Part shown: in pieces, positions 38,126 through 48,400 of the stretch
Layout of the letters: every line of letters begins with the position of its first letter
Position numbering within the stretch: the first letter of the stretch is position 1
Assembly: GCA_020284085.1 (NCBI GenBank)
Contig: JACEVL010000144.1
Span: 248,001 to 312,000 of the forward strand
Length of the DNA: 64,000 nt
Source of the DNA: Aporrectodea caliginosa
Taxonomy: Eukaryota; Annelida; Clitellata; Crassiclitellata; Lumbricidae
Direction of reading: 5' to 3'
Made by a program: the position numbers and the translations under genes
Notes under the pieces: generated by a model
The model's database searches: none
Told to the model about the DNA's origin: nothing
What the model saw: only the letters and a program-made list of their open reading frames with translations

Positions 38126-38600
38126 AGCTCAGGGATGACGGCGGTGAGTCTTCATTTCATTCTGGAGCTGTGCATATCTTTCGAACGGAAGATGTATCTG
38201 TCCAGTTGGTCCTTTTCCCCTTCGATTGGATTCTTCGGACCTTCAGCTCCCTCTCTTCTGAATGCTCTGGGTTGGTGTTTCATCACGGCGGCGGTTCGGG
38301 AGTTGAGATCAAGGCGCACAGTTTTTCCTATTGGATTACGAGTGATTTCTTGCGGGTTTTTTCGTGAGTTTGTTGCGTTTTATTTGAGTTGGGGTGGATG
38401 GTCATCGATGTGTGACGAGCTCTTGGGACTGGATCAGCGGCTGCAGTTGCGCTTTATTCGGTCTCGGCTTGCTTGTGCTGTACGTAGATGAGTTTCGGAC
38501 CTGGGATTGTGGCGTAGGATGCATATCTGGAATATATCACAGGCAATTTTACGAGATCGTGTTGGATTACGGCTTTGTTGCAGCACAATCAGCACCGTGG
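38126..38600. other. GC-richer open-frame region of unknown nature
   Basis: Two overlapping + frames of 105 and 135 codons lie at 38050-38367 and 38084-38491, but neither shows a domain. The right side near 38595-38612 reads GTGGTTAATCCGGCCCTG, which looks like the right end of a hAT-type element (CAGGGCCGGATTAACCAC inverted), so this stretch may be the interior of a non-autonomous element starting near 38007. Confidence 0.35.
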
Positions 38601-38659
38601 TTAATCCGGCCCTGTATGTATTTATGTATGTATGTGTCGGGAAACCAGGGGTCTTCTTC

Positions 38660-38770
38660 TCTATTCGTCTTCTTTGCTGAGTGGTTCAAGGCTCTACCAG
38701 GATGCCGAAACCCCAGGCCTCAACAAAGGTTGTCCGGTTCGACTCTCGTGGTCTATCGAGAGGTTTGAAT
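38660..38770 (+). repeat. tRNA-Leu/Ser-like sequence (SINE head or tRNA pseudogene)
   Basis: GCTGAGTGGTTCAAGGCTCT resembles an A box/D arm and GGTTGTCCGGTTCGACTCTC a B box/T arm, with a long variable-arm-sized spacer as in class II tRNAs. The acceptor stem does not pair, so it is not a functional tRNA gene. Confidence 0.55.
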
Positions 38771-38799
38771 GATCAACAGCGACACACTCACACACGTAG

Positions 38800-39110
38800 A
38801 ACACCGCTTTAATAGTTCTTCTCATCGACGATTGACAGAATCACATCAACAGGCAACTTGACATCGAGAGAGAACTGCACAGCTGCTTCGTCGTCACTCC
38901 TATCATCAAGCAGGCCCTCTAGCGACAGCGTCTCGGATGGCTGGTCCGTAGATCGACGGCAGGTCCTCTTCAGACTCCACCAAGACTGCGAGGCCGATGC
39001 AAAGCTCGAGGCCGAATCTTCAGGCGGTCTTCTCCAGACTGCCTGTCCCATGGCCAACCTCTGCCTTATATACCTATCAGAGGTGCAGAAAACCCTGGTG
39101 CCCCAACACC
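38800..39110 (-). repeat. Possible promoter-bearing repeat (LTR-like) with TATA box on the minus strand
   Basis: On the minus strand GGTATATAAGGCAGAGG (about 39060-39078) is a good TATA motif, followed by a 124-codon open frame (to 38809) rich in Ser/Asp with no recognised domain. I found no paired LTR, so the class is unknown. Confidence 0.3.
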
Positions 39111-39114
39111 TTTC

Positions 39115-39545
39115 CCATGGGGTGCAACTAGAAATGGCACCGGTGCAATATCTCAAAATGGCACCGGTGGTGCAGTTTCTCAAAAGAGCACCGGTGGTGC
39201 AGTTTTACCGGCCGGTGCTACCTACTCACCACAGGGTATATCTTAAATTGGCACCGGTGCAGTTTTACCAGCAAGTGCTATATGTAAACCACATGATATA
39301 TCCTATAATGGCACCGGTGCAGTTTCACCAGCAATTGCTATATATAAAGCACAGGACATTTCCTAAAATGGCTCCGGTGCAGTTTGCAGCTCTCTCGGTG
39401 TCAATATCAACAGGTACCAATCAAAAATCGCACCAACACAATTATCAAACATCGGCGTCCCATAGAGTGCCGAATCAGCTAATCTACCTATAGCAGCTCA
39501 ATAGGAGGTGACTTAAAATCGCACCACGGCGCCCCATAGAGTGCC
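39115..39545 (+). repeat. Minisatellite, about 57-60-bp units with GGCACCGGTGC palindrome
   Basis: Repeated words AAATGGCACCGGTGCAG, TTTTACCAGCAAGTGCTATA and AACCACATGATATATCC recur about every 60 bp at 39130-39400, with shorter units at the start and degenerate ones (AAAATCGCACCA) after 39420. The 211-codon open frame through it is a by-product of the repeat. Confidence 0.8.
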
Positions 39546-40076
39546 CAGCCAATTATGAATTTCGCAACATGTATGTATGTATGCATGCATGCATGCATGC
39601 ATGCATGTACATATGTACGTATAATCGTCTATTTGCATGACGCCTTTAAATAATTGCAAAAGGGCGCTAAACGTAACTATCTAATATAGGGCCTATATCT
39701 ACAAACATGCAGGATAGTTTTAAAATGTTTCACACTTTTTAATGGAAGACTGCTCCAGAACAGTCTTCCAAATCTGCAAAGACAGTGCCTGCTTGCTTTG
39801 AAATAGCCTCAGATAGGTAAATAAGAAAAGACCAATTGATGTGATTCTGCGGCATCCAGAGATTTAAGGTAACACTTATGTTTAAGCCTACACTAACTTA
39901 CTTACTTACTTCCATTGGTTCCTTCGATCATTAAGTAAAATCCTATAGCGCTAGCTCTGTACCTCATCTTGACTTACATATCTTCACCTCTAATTTGTTG
40001 TCTCTCACCTTGCCTTGTCCAATTTTAACTAACTTTACATGTACGTAGTACTAGACTTCTCAATGGCTGCGCCTAA
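39546..40076. other. Intergenic, no gene seen
   Basis: Contains a (ATGC)n/(ATGT)n run at about 39570-39607 and otherwise featureless AT-rich sequence; (TTAC)n near 39897. Confidence 0.4.
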
Positions 40077-40084
40077 GTCTAAGT

Positions 40085-40354
40085 CAGTGGTTCTTAACCT
40101 TTTCAAGGGAGCCGAACCCCAAGAGATATCCATGACCACTCACCGAACCCCTCAAGTTTGAACAATAATTTTTAACTAAGGCCTAATGGGAACAAAAGAA
40201 AATATAAAATTGTAACAAAATGTGGTATAAATATATAAGAAAAGGGTAATATAGTTGCTTTTAGCGCATATATTTCAGAGGACCTCTGCCGAACCTCTGG
40301 AACTGGCTCATCGAACCCCAGAGGTTCGGTCGAACACATGGTTAAGAAACACTG
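40085..40354. mobile_element. hAT-like MITE, 270 bp, with 8-bp target duplication
   Basis: Left end CAGTGGTTCTTAACCTTTT and right end GGTTAAGAAACACTG are inverted repeats of the common hAT type. Flanks GTCTAAGT (40077-40084) and GTCTAGGT (40355-40362) differ at one base. Sub-terminal CCGAACCCC words are repeated inside in inverted order. Confidence 0.85.
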
Positions 40355-40603
40355 GTCTAGGTCTAAAACTAAGTCTTTATGCAAAGATTAACTATTGGGC
40401 GAAACGGAGTAACCGAAAGATTGAAGTAACGATTGGGCCAACTTCTTATTTCAGTTTAAATTCTTTGTTATCTGTTCGACTTGCGTGCGAGATTCATCAT
40501 CTCCTTCTATCGACTGATTCCAGGCTTCCAGCAGCTTAGTATAGGCCTACATGTAAGCGCTGAAATTTTCGATCCAGAGATTGTCAAGAACTCTGATGAA
40601 AAA

Positions 40604-42930
40604 AGTAAGTAAGTAAGTGTGCTCTTTATTAAACGCTGGCAAACGCACGGCGCTGTACATACAAAGTTATCAAATAGTAGCGGAAAAGTTATAGTTAATA
40701 GTAAACTGAAAAACACTATGGCCTAGCTGTACAACATCCTAGCCAGGAAACCGCGCCTGGTGAGGGAATCAAATCTAGAAAGAACACGGTTATGTGAGCG
40801 TGGGCGAATATCATCAGGCCCGGGTTAACCATTGGTGCACACGGCGCACGTGCTCCGGGGCCCCCGACGAGAAAGGGGCCCCCAAATCCCAAATATGAGT
40901 TTTTTTCTGTGTGTCAGAATGCAAATTGAATACACTTATTAACTTTTGGTGAAACAATAGAATTAATTTTTGTAAAAGTACGGCGACAAATCACATTATT
41001 TTGCACTCAGCCTTAAACTTCTTAGATATGACTCTGGAGTTACTTTGGGTGAGGCTATGTCTATAGAGTCTAGACTGACCACGCTTCGGTATACGTATCC
41101 CTGTATGTCTTTGTACCTATCTCTTCGTTCTTCTCCTTCTTCCTGCCGTGGACTTTGAACAGCATGCCTTCAGCTCACTGGGCGAACCAGGTTCAAGCCA
41201 CGACTGGCGGCCGCCTATAGCGGTCAGAGGTCAATGTAATTTGAACTATTATACGGTATACATAGCCTTTGGGCGTTCATGCATAATATGTGTAAGTAAG
41301 TAGGTAGGTATTTTCACTATTGTGTATATGTACATATATGTGTATATATAATATATATATATATATGTAGTATGTATGCAAGACAGAGGACCGTTTCTTT
41401 ATCATTCGTATCCTTCTATTATTCAATCTATCTATCGTTAAATCTGCAGCTACACGGTAACTTTGCTGTAGTTTTGGTCATTATAAGTTAAACTTAAAGT
41501 ATTGAATAATCATTCAATAATGTCGAGCACTTGCAAGTACATGTATGTCATGTACTTGCAGTGGGTATTTTTAATGGGCTGCAAAGCTTGAACAAGGAAG
41601 CGAACTCTCAAAGTGTTAACTAGCACTCCAAAACTGACGACGTTCTTTAGAGGCGACAACGAACGATCGGTTCTCAACACAACGGAAATTGAAATGAAGC
41701 TAATAGGCTATGCCTGAGTAAAATTAATATGCTTACTATTATTATTATTATTGAATTTATTGCTGATTGGAGTCTGAGCAGATTTGAATATTACTAAATA
41801 AGGGAAGGGGAAGGAAGGAAGGGAGGGAGATGAGGAGAAAGTGAATGGAGGAGGAGGAGCAAGGGAAGGGAGGGAGGAGCCGGGAAACGTCAGAGGGGCC
41901 CCAACATGACAGAGTGCTCCAGGGCCCCAACATGACAGAGTGCTCCAGGGCCCCAGAGCCCCTTAACACGGGCCTGAATATCATGACCAGTATATATTAT
42001 AGGACAGAGGGTAGTAGGTAATGAAGGATATGTCCAGGATTATTTAAGATATTTCTAAAAAGGTCTTGGTCGGCTTTTTACAGAGTTCCTCAAAAGTAGG
42101 AAAAGATTTGGGTAGGAAGCCAAAGCGTACTATAGCTTGCGGACCACAGCACTTAGAGAGTCTCGTTCCTGTTTGCTGGCGAAGCCCTACCACACTTGGG
42201 AACAATAAAGCATTTGGTTGACAGTGGTGGACCGGACCACATCATAAAGCTCGACTCCCAAGAGCCCATGCGAGATTAAAATACGATGAGCGTGGAGAGA
42301 TTGCTTGGCCCGTACACAAATCTTTTGGATATGGGAGGAAAAACCGAACTTTGCGGAAATCTCGATACCCAATATATTCAGGGATGTGACCCTTTTTATA
42401 CCACGTATAATTGGAGGACCTTAAGATGTTCAAGATTCACATTTGGTCTGGTCAAAATAATTTTGTTAGATTTAGAATGGTTTAGGTGGAGATTGCATTT
42501 GCGAGCCCAGGCACTAATATGTGATCTAATTCTGCTTCCGTGGTGGAGATATTTGAAGCCAAGATCAAAAGATAGCAATCATCAGCGTATTTGAAGATAT
42601 AATTGAAGCTGTGGAGAGGTTTTAGACCAGAGATGGCCACTAAGAAGTTTGCTGGGCCCATGCGAGAAGCCGAGAACCCTGTATTAGCTTATAGGTCTAC
42701 TAGCATTGATGTGAGCCTAGGAAGAGATCACGCCGCGGGACTTGGTGCAATGACTACGATTGCTCAAGAGGGAGAGAATCCAGTTGAATTAAGATATTAA
42801 CAGGTATAGGCCTAGATAGAGAGGCCAGTTGATCGGCCAAGTAGGCCTAAGAGTGCCTAACTGTATCAAAGGCCTTGGAGAAATCTAGAGAAATAAGGCG
42901 GACATAAGGTTCAGATTTAAGCTTTAAACA
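40604..42930 (-). mobile_element. LINE family A with recognisable RT core, split by a hAT-like element
   Basis: Minus-strand order: DFSKAFDTVRH (RT motif A, about 42862-42890), a motif-B-like block near 42640-42680, YADD (motif C, 42578-42589), NLHLNHSKSNKIIL, FGFSSHIQKICVRAKQSLH, LYDVVRSTTVNQMLY, NNPGHILHYLLP, then after the inserted element SLTRRGFLARMLYS-like residues, a 3' UTR and (ACTT)n at 40604-40618. Many frameshifts and stops. The most complete LINE here; CR1/L2-like by motif order, clade not resolved. Confidence 0.85.
40815..41976. mobile_element. hAT-like element, 1162 bp, inserted in LINE family A
   Basis: Ends CAGGCCCGGGTTAACC (40815) and TTAACACGGGCCTG (to 41976), flanked by AATATCAT at 40807-40814 and 41977-41984. 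Deleting it and one duplication rejoins the LINE C-terminal reading. Interior has a G/A-rich tract (41800-41880), a tandem duplication of CCCCAACATGACAGAGTGCT near 41900-41945, and no transposase. Confidence 0.88.
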
Positions 42931-43600
42931 ATTAAAATTTACCGTCAATGACGAACTATTCTGTCAAATATCGTTTCGTTAGCAGTCTTCAATTGCATAA
43001 ATCGAATAAATAGCGCTCGAAGTCAAAGAAATTCGAAAGAATCGTAGCCTTATAGATAGACCAACGTTAGATTAAATTATAAATTATAAATTATAAAATT
43101 AAAATTCGAGAATATTCTTGTAAGACTCGTTCGACCGTTTGACGCGCTATGGCAACTTGCAGTGAGGCATACGCATTGTAACTATTTTCGAGATGACGTA
43201 ATAATAAGTTTATAGATTGCGTCATATGTTCGCGTCGTATAGATAGGACTACGTCACATAAGATCGAATACTAAAGGTCATGTAATAATAGTAGTGTAAT
43301 TGTCTATTAGTAATATTATTAGTGACTTATGTTGTCGTTGCGTTTGAAGCAGAAGGCATAAGCCGATGGCGCCCCAAAAAGCCGAAAATCAGATCCATTT
43401 TAAGAGGCTTATGAGTTGAAGTAGACTTAGTAGAGACACACTATAGGGTTGTGCTTAGGCTACTAGTGAGTATTAACTGCCTAAAGACACAATACACAAT
43501 TAACGTTACATTACTATCTGTATACGCAATGGTTAGTGTCAGGTAAATAGCTATAAGTAATTAAATTAATTGTGACTTCGCATTTTATTCATGTCAAAAT
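42931..43600. other. Intergenic, no gene seen
   Basis: AT-rich with TAGGCCTA words; minus-strand LINE-derived sequence probably continues a little past 42930 but has decayed beyond recognition. Confidence 0.35.
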
Positions 43601-43604
43601 AATT

Positions 43605-43840
43605 ATAATAATAATAATAATCTTGTCTTTATTGAAGCGCCTGACAAACGCACTGCGCTGTATATTTAGGCCTACATGTTATGCAATTTAAATCTTAACT
43701 ACTAACAGAACAGACAGCCTGCAATACAACGGCGCTAATAGCAGCCTACAAAGCATATCCACCCAACGGGGGCTCGAACTCGGTACCTCTCTATCTCTGT
43801 GCCAGATGTTATCCAATGCGCTATCGGGCATTATAAGTAA
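43605..43840 (-). mobile_element. tRNA-derived SINE, minus strand
   Basis: Minus strand: GATAGCGCATTGGATAACAT (A-box region, about 43830), GGTACCGAGTTCGAGCCCCC (B box, about 43780), then a body ending in GTGCGTTTGTCAGGCGCTTC and AATAAAGACAAG with an (ATT)n tail at 43605-43622. Pol III-type promoter boxes are spaced about 50 nt apart, as in tRNA-derived SINEs. Confidence 0.75.
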
Positions 43841-44165
43841 TAGTAATTAAATTAATTATTACTTCGTATTTATTTATTTAGTAGCATTTTAGCGATATTT
43901 AACAGTAGGCCTAAGCGTAAGTTAATCATTACAAATTTCTTCCTTCACTTCCGAAAATGCAGGCCCCTCAAAACTGCGGGCCCGGGTGCTGCAGCACCCT
44001 TAGCACCCCCCCCTTAATGCGGCCCTGATTCTTTATTAAACGCTGGATAACGTTATTTTAATTTATAGGTCTATCTATGTTTGCATTAGGTCAAGATACT
44101 TTTGACTATATACGATTAATTAAATCAGGTCAGCTTTTGAAAAGTCATCAACGATTGCGCCACGC
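43841..44165. other. Intergenic with possible hAT right end near 44026
   Basis: CTTAATGCGGCCCTG followed by ATTCTTTATTAAACGCTGG (a LINE-A tail word) at about 44011-44045 looks like a hAT-type terminus inside a LINE-A tail, but I could not find the partner end. Confidence 0.35.
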
Positions 44166-44579
44166 ATTTTCGCCGATCCAAGGTGAGTAAAGCAAAAATT
44201 ATCGGACTAATCAGGGTAATTTATCGTTTTTGTGCTCTAAATTAGGATAATTTTAAATAGAAGTTGGATTGATGACAATAACTCTTGCTTCAGTAGAAGT
44301 TGGATTGATGAAAATAATTCTTGCTTAAGTAGAAGATGGATTGAAGAAGATCTAATTTAAATGATTCTTGCTTAGCCTAAATAGAAGCTGCATGGATTGA
44401 TGAAAAATATTTCTTACGTAGCCTAAGTAGGCTATAAGATGGATTAATGACAGATATATCCTGGACATTGGTATTGAAATGCCATGTACATAAAATTATT
44501 TAGACAGCAAAAACGATAAATTACTCTGATTAGTCCGATTATTTTTGCTGTAGCCTACTCCCCTTGGATCGGCGAAAAT
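44166..44579. mobile_element. MITE, 414 bp, with about 75-bp inverted ends and internal 36-bp tandem repeats
   Basis: Left arm ATTTTCGCCGATCCAAGG ... CGGACTAATCAGGGTAATTT is inverted at 44512-44579 (TTACTCTGATTAGTCCGA ... CTTGGATCGGCGAAAAT). The centre has about five copies of AGTAGAAGTTGGATTGATGA plus AATAATTCTTGCT. Confidence 0.85.
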
Positions 44580-44650
44580 GCTTGCGCCACCGCAGCACTG
44601 GTGAATCTCCGAATTCTCTCTTTGAAAAGACTGAAACTGTCCAACCAAAC

Positions 44651-44735
44651 TAAGTAAGTAAGTAAGTAAGTGTGTTCTTTATTAAACGCTGGCACACGCA
44701 CGGCGCTGTACATATAAAGTTATACAAAGTTAGCT
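44651..44735 (-). mobile_element. LINE family A tail only, minus strand
   Basis: (AAGT)n followed by GTGTTCTTTATTAAACGCTG and CACGGCGCTGTACATATAAAG, nearly identical to 40604-40680. No coding part retained. Confidence 0.85.
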
Positions 44736-45198
44736 CTTGCGTATTTGACGCTGCCTTTCTTTGCGCTAAAAATGTAAGAGGTTAACATTAATATATGCAT
44801 TAAAAAATTTATTTTTATGTATTCAGTTTTATAAATCATTCCGTCTTAATTTCAAGCTGCCGCAAAACACAACAATGTCCTATTAATTTCAAACAGTTAT
44901 TGAAGCGCGACATAATTTACAATACGTGTAGTCTTTTCTTCGGATGTGCGAATGACGCCATCTACATCCGGTCTCCTCCTTTTACAGTTGTGGTCCATTC
45001 GCAAAAGGGTGAGAAAGAGAATAATTTCCCTAAATGTCGTCTAAAATCTTATCCATTTCTCAAAAATAAAATACGCTACGTGTAAACGCTTCCTACTAAC
45101 AGTGAAATTACGCACCGGTGGTAAATTGTGTGATAAAGTGACCCAATCAGAATCATTAAGTCGAAGTTTGCTCCACCACGTTGTGCGTTCTAATAATC

Positions 45199-45206
45199 AT
45201 GGCGGC
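45199..45206 (+). promoter_or_regulatory. YY1-like ATGGCGGC motif upstream of RPL19
   Basis: AATCATGGCGGCTG lies about 125 bp before the first proposed RPL19 exon. The motif is common at housekeeping and ribosomal protein promoters in animals. The promoter role is inferred from position only. Confidence 0.35.
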
Positions 45207-45324
45207 TGTGGCCTTAGTGCTAGTTGATATGAATTTAAAACCTGCTGTTTTAAACTAAAATTTAATATTGATTTTGTTAATGCTTTTGCATTTATTTTAT
45301 GCGTCACGTTACCTGTAAAACGTG

Positions 45325-45346
45325 CTTCTGATGGCTTCATTGTCGA
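45325..45346 (+). promoter_or_regulatory. Candidate RPL19 leader exon (5' TOP-like CTTCT start and splice donor)
   Basis: CTTCTGATGGCTTCATTGTC then A|GTAAGTGG: a short pyrimidine start as in TOP mRNAs and a consensus donor at 45347. Splicing to the acceptor TTTTCCAG (to 45416) gives the leader joined to CACCATGAGG. The ATG at 45331 would then open a short upstream frame whose TGA overlaps the main ATG at 45421. The TSS is inferred. Confidence 0.4.
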
Positions 45347-45420
45347 GTAAGTGGAAATTTGTGCCCTCGTGCTTTCAATAAAACGTGCACGTTCAGATTT
45401 TTATTTTGTTTTCCAGCACC

Positions 45421-48400
45421 ATGAGGGCTCAAAAACGCCTAGCCGCGGCGGTTATGAAAACTGGAACCAACAAAATCTGGTTGGATCCAAATGAAATCAG
45501 CGAAATTGCTAATGCCAACTCCAGTAAGAAGATTGAAGTTGATAAAATTTATTACAAGGTTCTTGTTACGCAATACTCGGATGGAACTTTTAAGATTAAG
45601 AAAAATAACAAGATTTATCTTTCTGACTTCAAACTTGAATCAAAGGCAAAGATTCTTACGACAATTTAATCTGGTAACTAACAACGGTGTGGCAGTTGCA
45701 AGACATGAGTTGATTGATTTTGCTTGTTTCTTGAAATGGTTCAAACATTTGATACTTTTGCAGAAGAATTCATGGCACAGTTTAAAGTGTTCAGTAGTTG
45801 AACGCTGTAACAGTTGCATATCTGTTTGGTTTTAAGAAATACTAGACCATCTTATGAGTTGATGGAAAGTACTTTAAATTCAAACTAAAACACATAGGAA
45901 CCCAACATTTGCACAACGGGAGGCCAATTATTTTGGTTGAAAGTTGTGCTTTTGTGGTCCATGGGAGCCGAATGTTCAATTCGTTGAACCTGAGGTATGT
46001 TCCCTTACCACAGTGTTGGAGAAAAACTCTGTTCCCGGTCTTGCGACTGGTGTGGACGGGGCCTTGCATATTCCATATCTATCCCAGAGCCCCTGTGGCC
46101 ATTACTGGGGTAACAAACCATGCAAGGTACAAGCACTATGCTAAAATTGAATGAAACTAATTGGTGTAGTTCTAGATTGTTAATTCTTTAACGATGAGCT
46201 GCATTGGTTTTGCAGTCACTTTTAGTAACGCTCATTGCTAAAGGGTTAAGCCATTCTATACTGTTGGTTTTAGAATATAAGGAAAAAGAAAAGAATGAAC
46301 TGCTTTTAGTCTTTAGTTTATGTGTGGATTTGCGAGTATATGTGAGAAATCGCAATTAATCTGCTTCAAGTTCATTCCATTTTCGTGTGAAAGTCTTAAA
46401 GTTGCTTGTAGAATGTGTCAATTTTCAGAATTTTTTGCATGTCTTTCAATTTGATAAACCCAACATTTGCACAATGGGATGCCAATTATTTTGGTTGAAA
46501 GTTGTGCTTTTGTGGTCCATGGGAGCCAAATGTTCAATTCGTTGAACCTGAGGTATGTTCCCTTACCACAGTGTTGGAGAAAAACTCTGTTCCCGGTCTT
46601 GCGACTGGTGTGGACGGGGCCTTGCATATTCCATATCTATCCCAGAGCCCCTGTGGCCATTACTGGGGTAACAAACCATGCAAGGTACATCTATTTTACT
46701 CTGTAAACTAGGTTTCTTCTGTAAATAGTAAATATAACTCCAGAATCATTAAAGGAAGTACGGTAAGTATATGACATGGAAGAGTATTTTCAAAGCTGTG
46801 TGTAATATTTGTGAAACTTTTAAGAATATTTATGCAGTTTAATGTTTGACATTTGCTTTTACAGGGCAGAACATTCGCAAATTGATCAAGAATGGTCTTA
46901 TCATCCGTAAGCCAGAGGCCGTACACTCGAGGGCGCGTGTCCGCAAGAACCAGTTGGCGCGTCGCAAGGGTCGCCACACTGGCACTGGTAAGAGGAAGGG
47001 TACAGCTAACGCCCGTATGCCACAGAAGGTGATCTGGGTTCGGCGTCAGCGTGTCCTGCGAAGCCTTCTCAAGGCCTACAGAGACGATAAGAAGATTGAC
47101 AAGCATCTGTAAGTTTCATAAATAGCTATTCATCTTGAAGTTGAGCTCAGACACTGCAGAGTTGGACAAGATGGGAAGTTCTTGTTTCCCATTGTTTGGC
47201 CCCGTGAGCAGGTGGTTGTTGAATCCCTGTGCCAATGCATCACTGCACAGCTTGTTATGTGTGCTCGTCATTTGTGAACAAGAACAGTATGTAGCTGAAC
47301 ACTTGCTGCACTTATCTGAAAGAGGCTGTCTCTGTGTTGCAGACTGTTCTTCTGGATATTTATCTGATTACGGCTTGGTTTTGGTGTGCCATCAGTTGAT
47401 GCCTTGTGCATTAGACAGTGGTGCAATAGAAGTAACTAATTACAATTACTATATAATTACTAAGTAATATGCCTGTGTCAATTCATATGATGTTAAATGT
47501 CATTAAGAACAGAAATTGTCGTTAGCAAGTAAAGCAATGAACAGACAGTGAGAAAAGTCACCAAAAGCATGTCCACACTCGTGAAGCATATCCAAAGGAT
47601 TCCCATAAACAGTTGGCATTATCTGCCAGATCATTCGCATTCAGAGTCTCTGGACAAAGCTGTGGCTTGATTGTGGCTTTGTTTTGGTCAATGATGTAGA
47701 ATAGCTTTATTGAAGCAGTCCCTTAAACCATGTCCAGGCTTCAACCACAAGACTTAAAATCAGTCTTATTCCACAGACTTTTCATTATTAAACGAGGTCG
47801 TCTGATTATCTTTGTCAAGTACTTAATCAAGAACTGTAATTTGTGAATGAGCTTTTCAGTTGCTGGACCTACTTTTGGGAACTCTCCCGATGTTTGTCCG
47901 CTCTGCTCGGTTGCTTTTGTCATTTTGTTCCCAACTTAAAACTTTCTTTTTCAAATTGCTTATCCACAGTCTTCCGGACTGACCTGGATGTTGACCAGAT
48001 TACAGCTTGGTTTTGTCACATCATTGGTTGATGCCTTGTGCATTAGGCATCGGCGCAATAGAAGTTGCTAATTGCAATTTGCGCAGATCAGAGAGTATGC
48101 ATTATAAAACCGTTTCTTATTTCAATTTCTTCTGTGTTAACTGACAGTGGCGTTTCATTTCGTTCTTAGTTACCATGCGCTGTACATGAAGTGCAAGGGA
48201 AACGTTTTCAAGAACAAGCGTATTCTGATGGACTACATCCACAAGAAGAAGGCCGAGAACGCCCGTTCCAAGATGCTGAAGTAAGTTGACGCATCATGCC
48301 TGCTGGCACTTTTCAACAGCAGTTGTAATTTGCATTTGAAGGTACTTAGAAGAGGAGCAGTCCCTTAAACTAGACTGACAGGCTGCCACGAGCATAAAGT

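Noticed and set aside
38660..38770. tRNA gene (Leu/Ser type)
   Set aside because: A- and B-box-like parts are present but the acceptor and anticodon stems do not pair; recorded as a tRNA-like repeat.
38858..39493. 211-codon open frame
   Set aside because: Most of it is the 60-bp minisatellite (repeating MAPVQF-like words); no domain and no splice context.
45385..45669. RPL19 exon 2 reading straight through into a lysine-rich 94-aa protein
   Set aside because: A consensus donor (A|GTAAGA) after the NANS codons and in-phase continuation at 46865 show that this is intron read-through.
47109..48169. A snoRNA in RPL19 intron 3
   Set aside because: I looked for U17 m1/m2 and for C/D boxes and saw only SINE fragments and repeat D.
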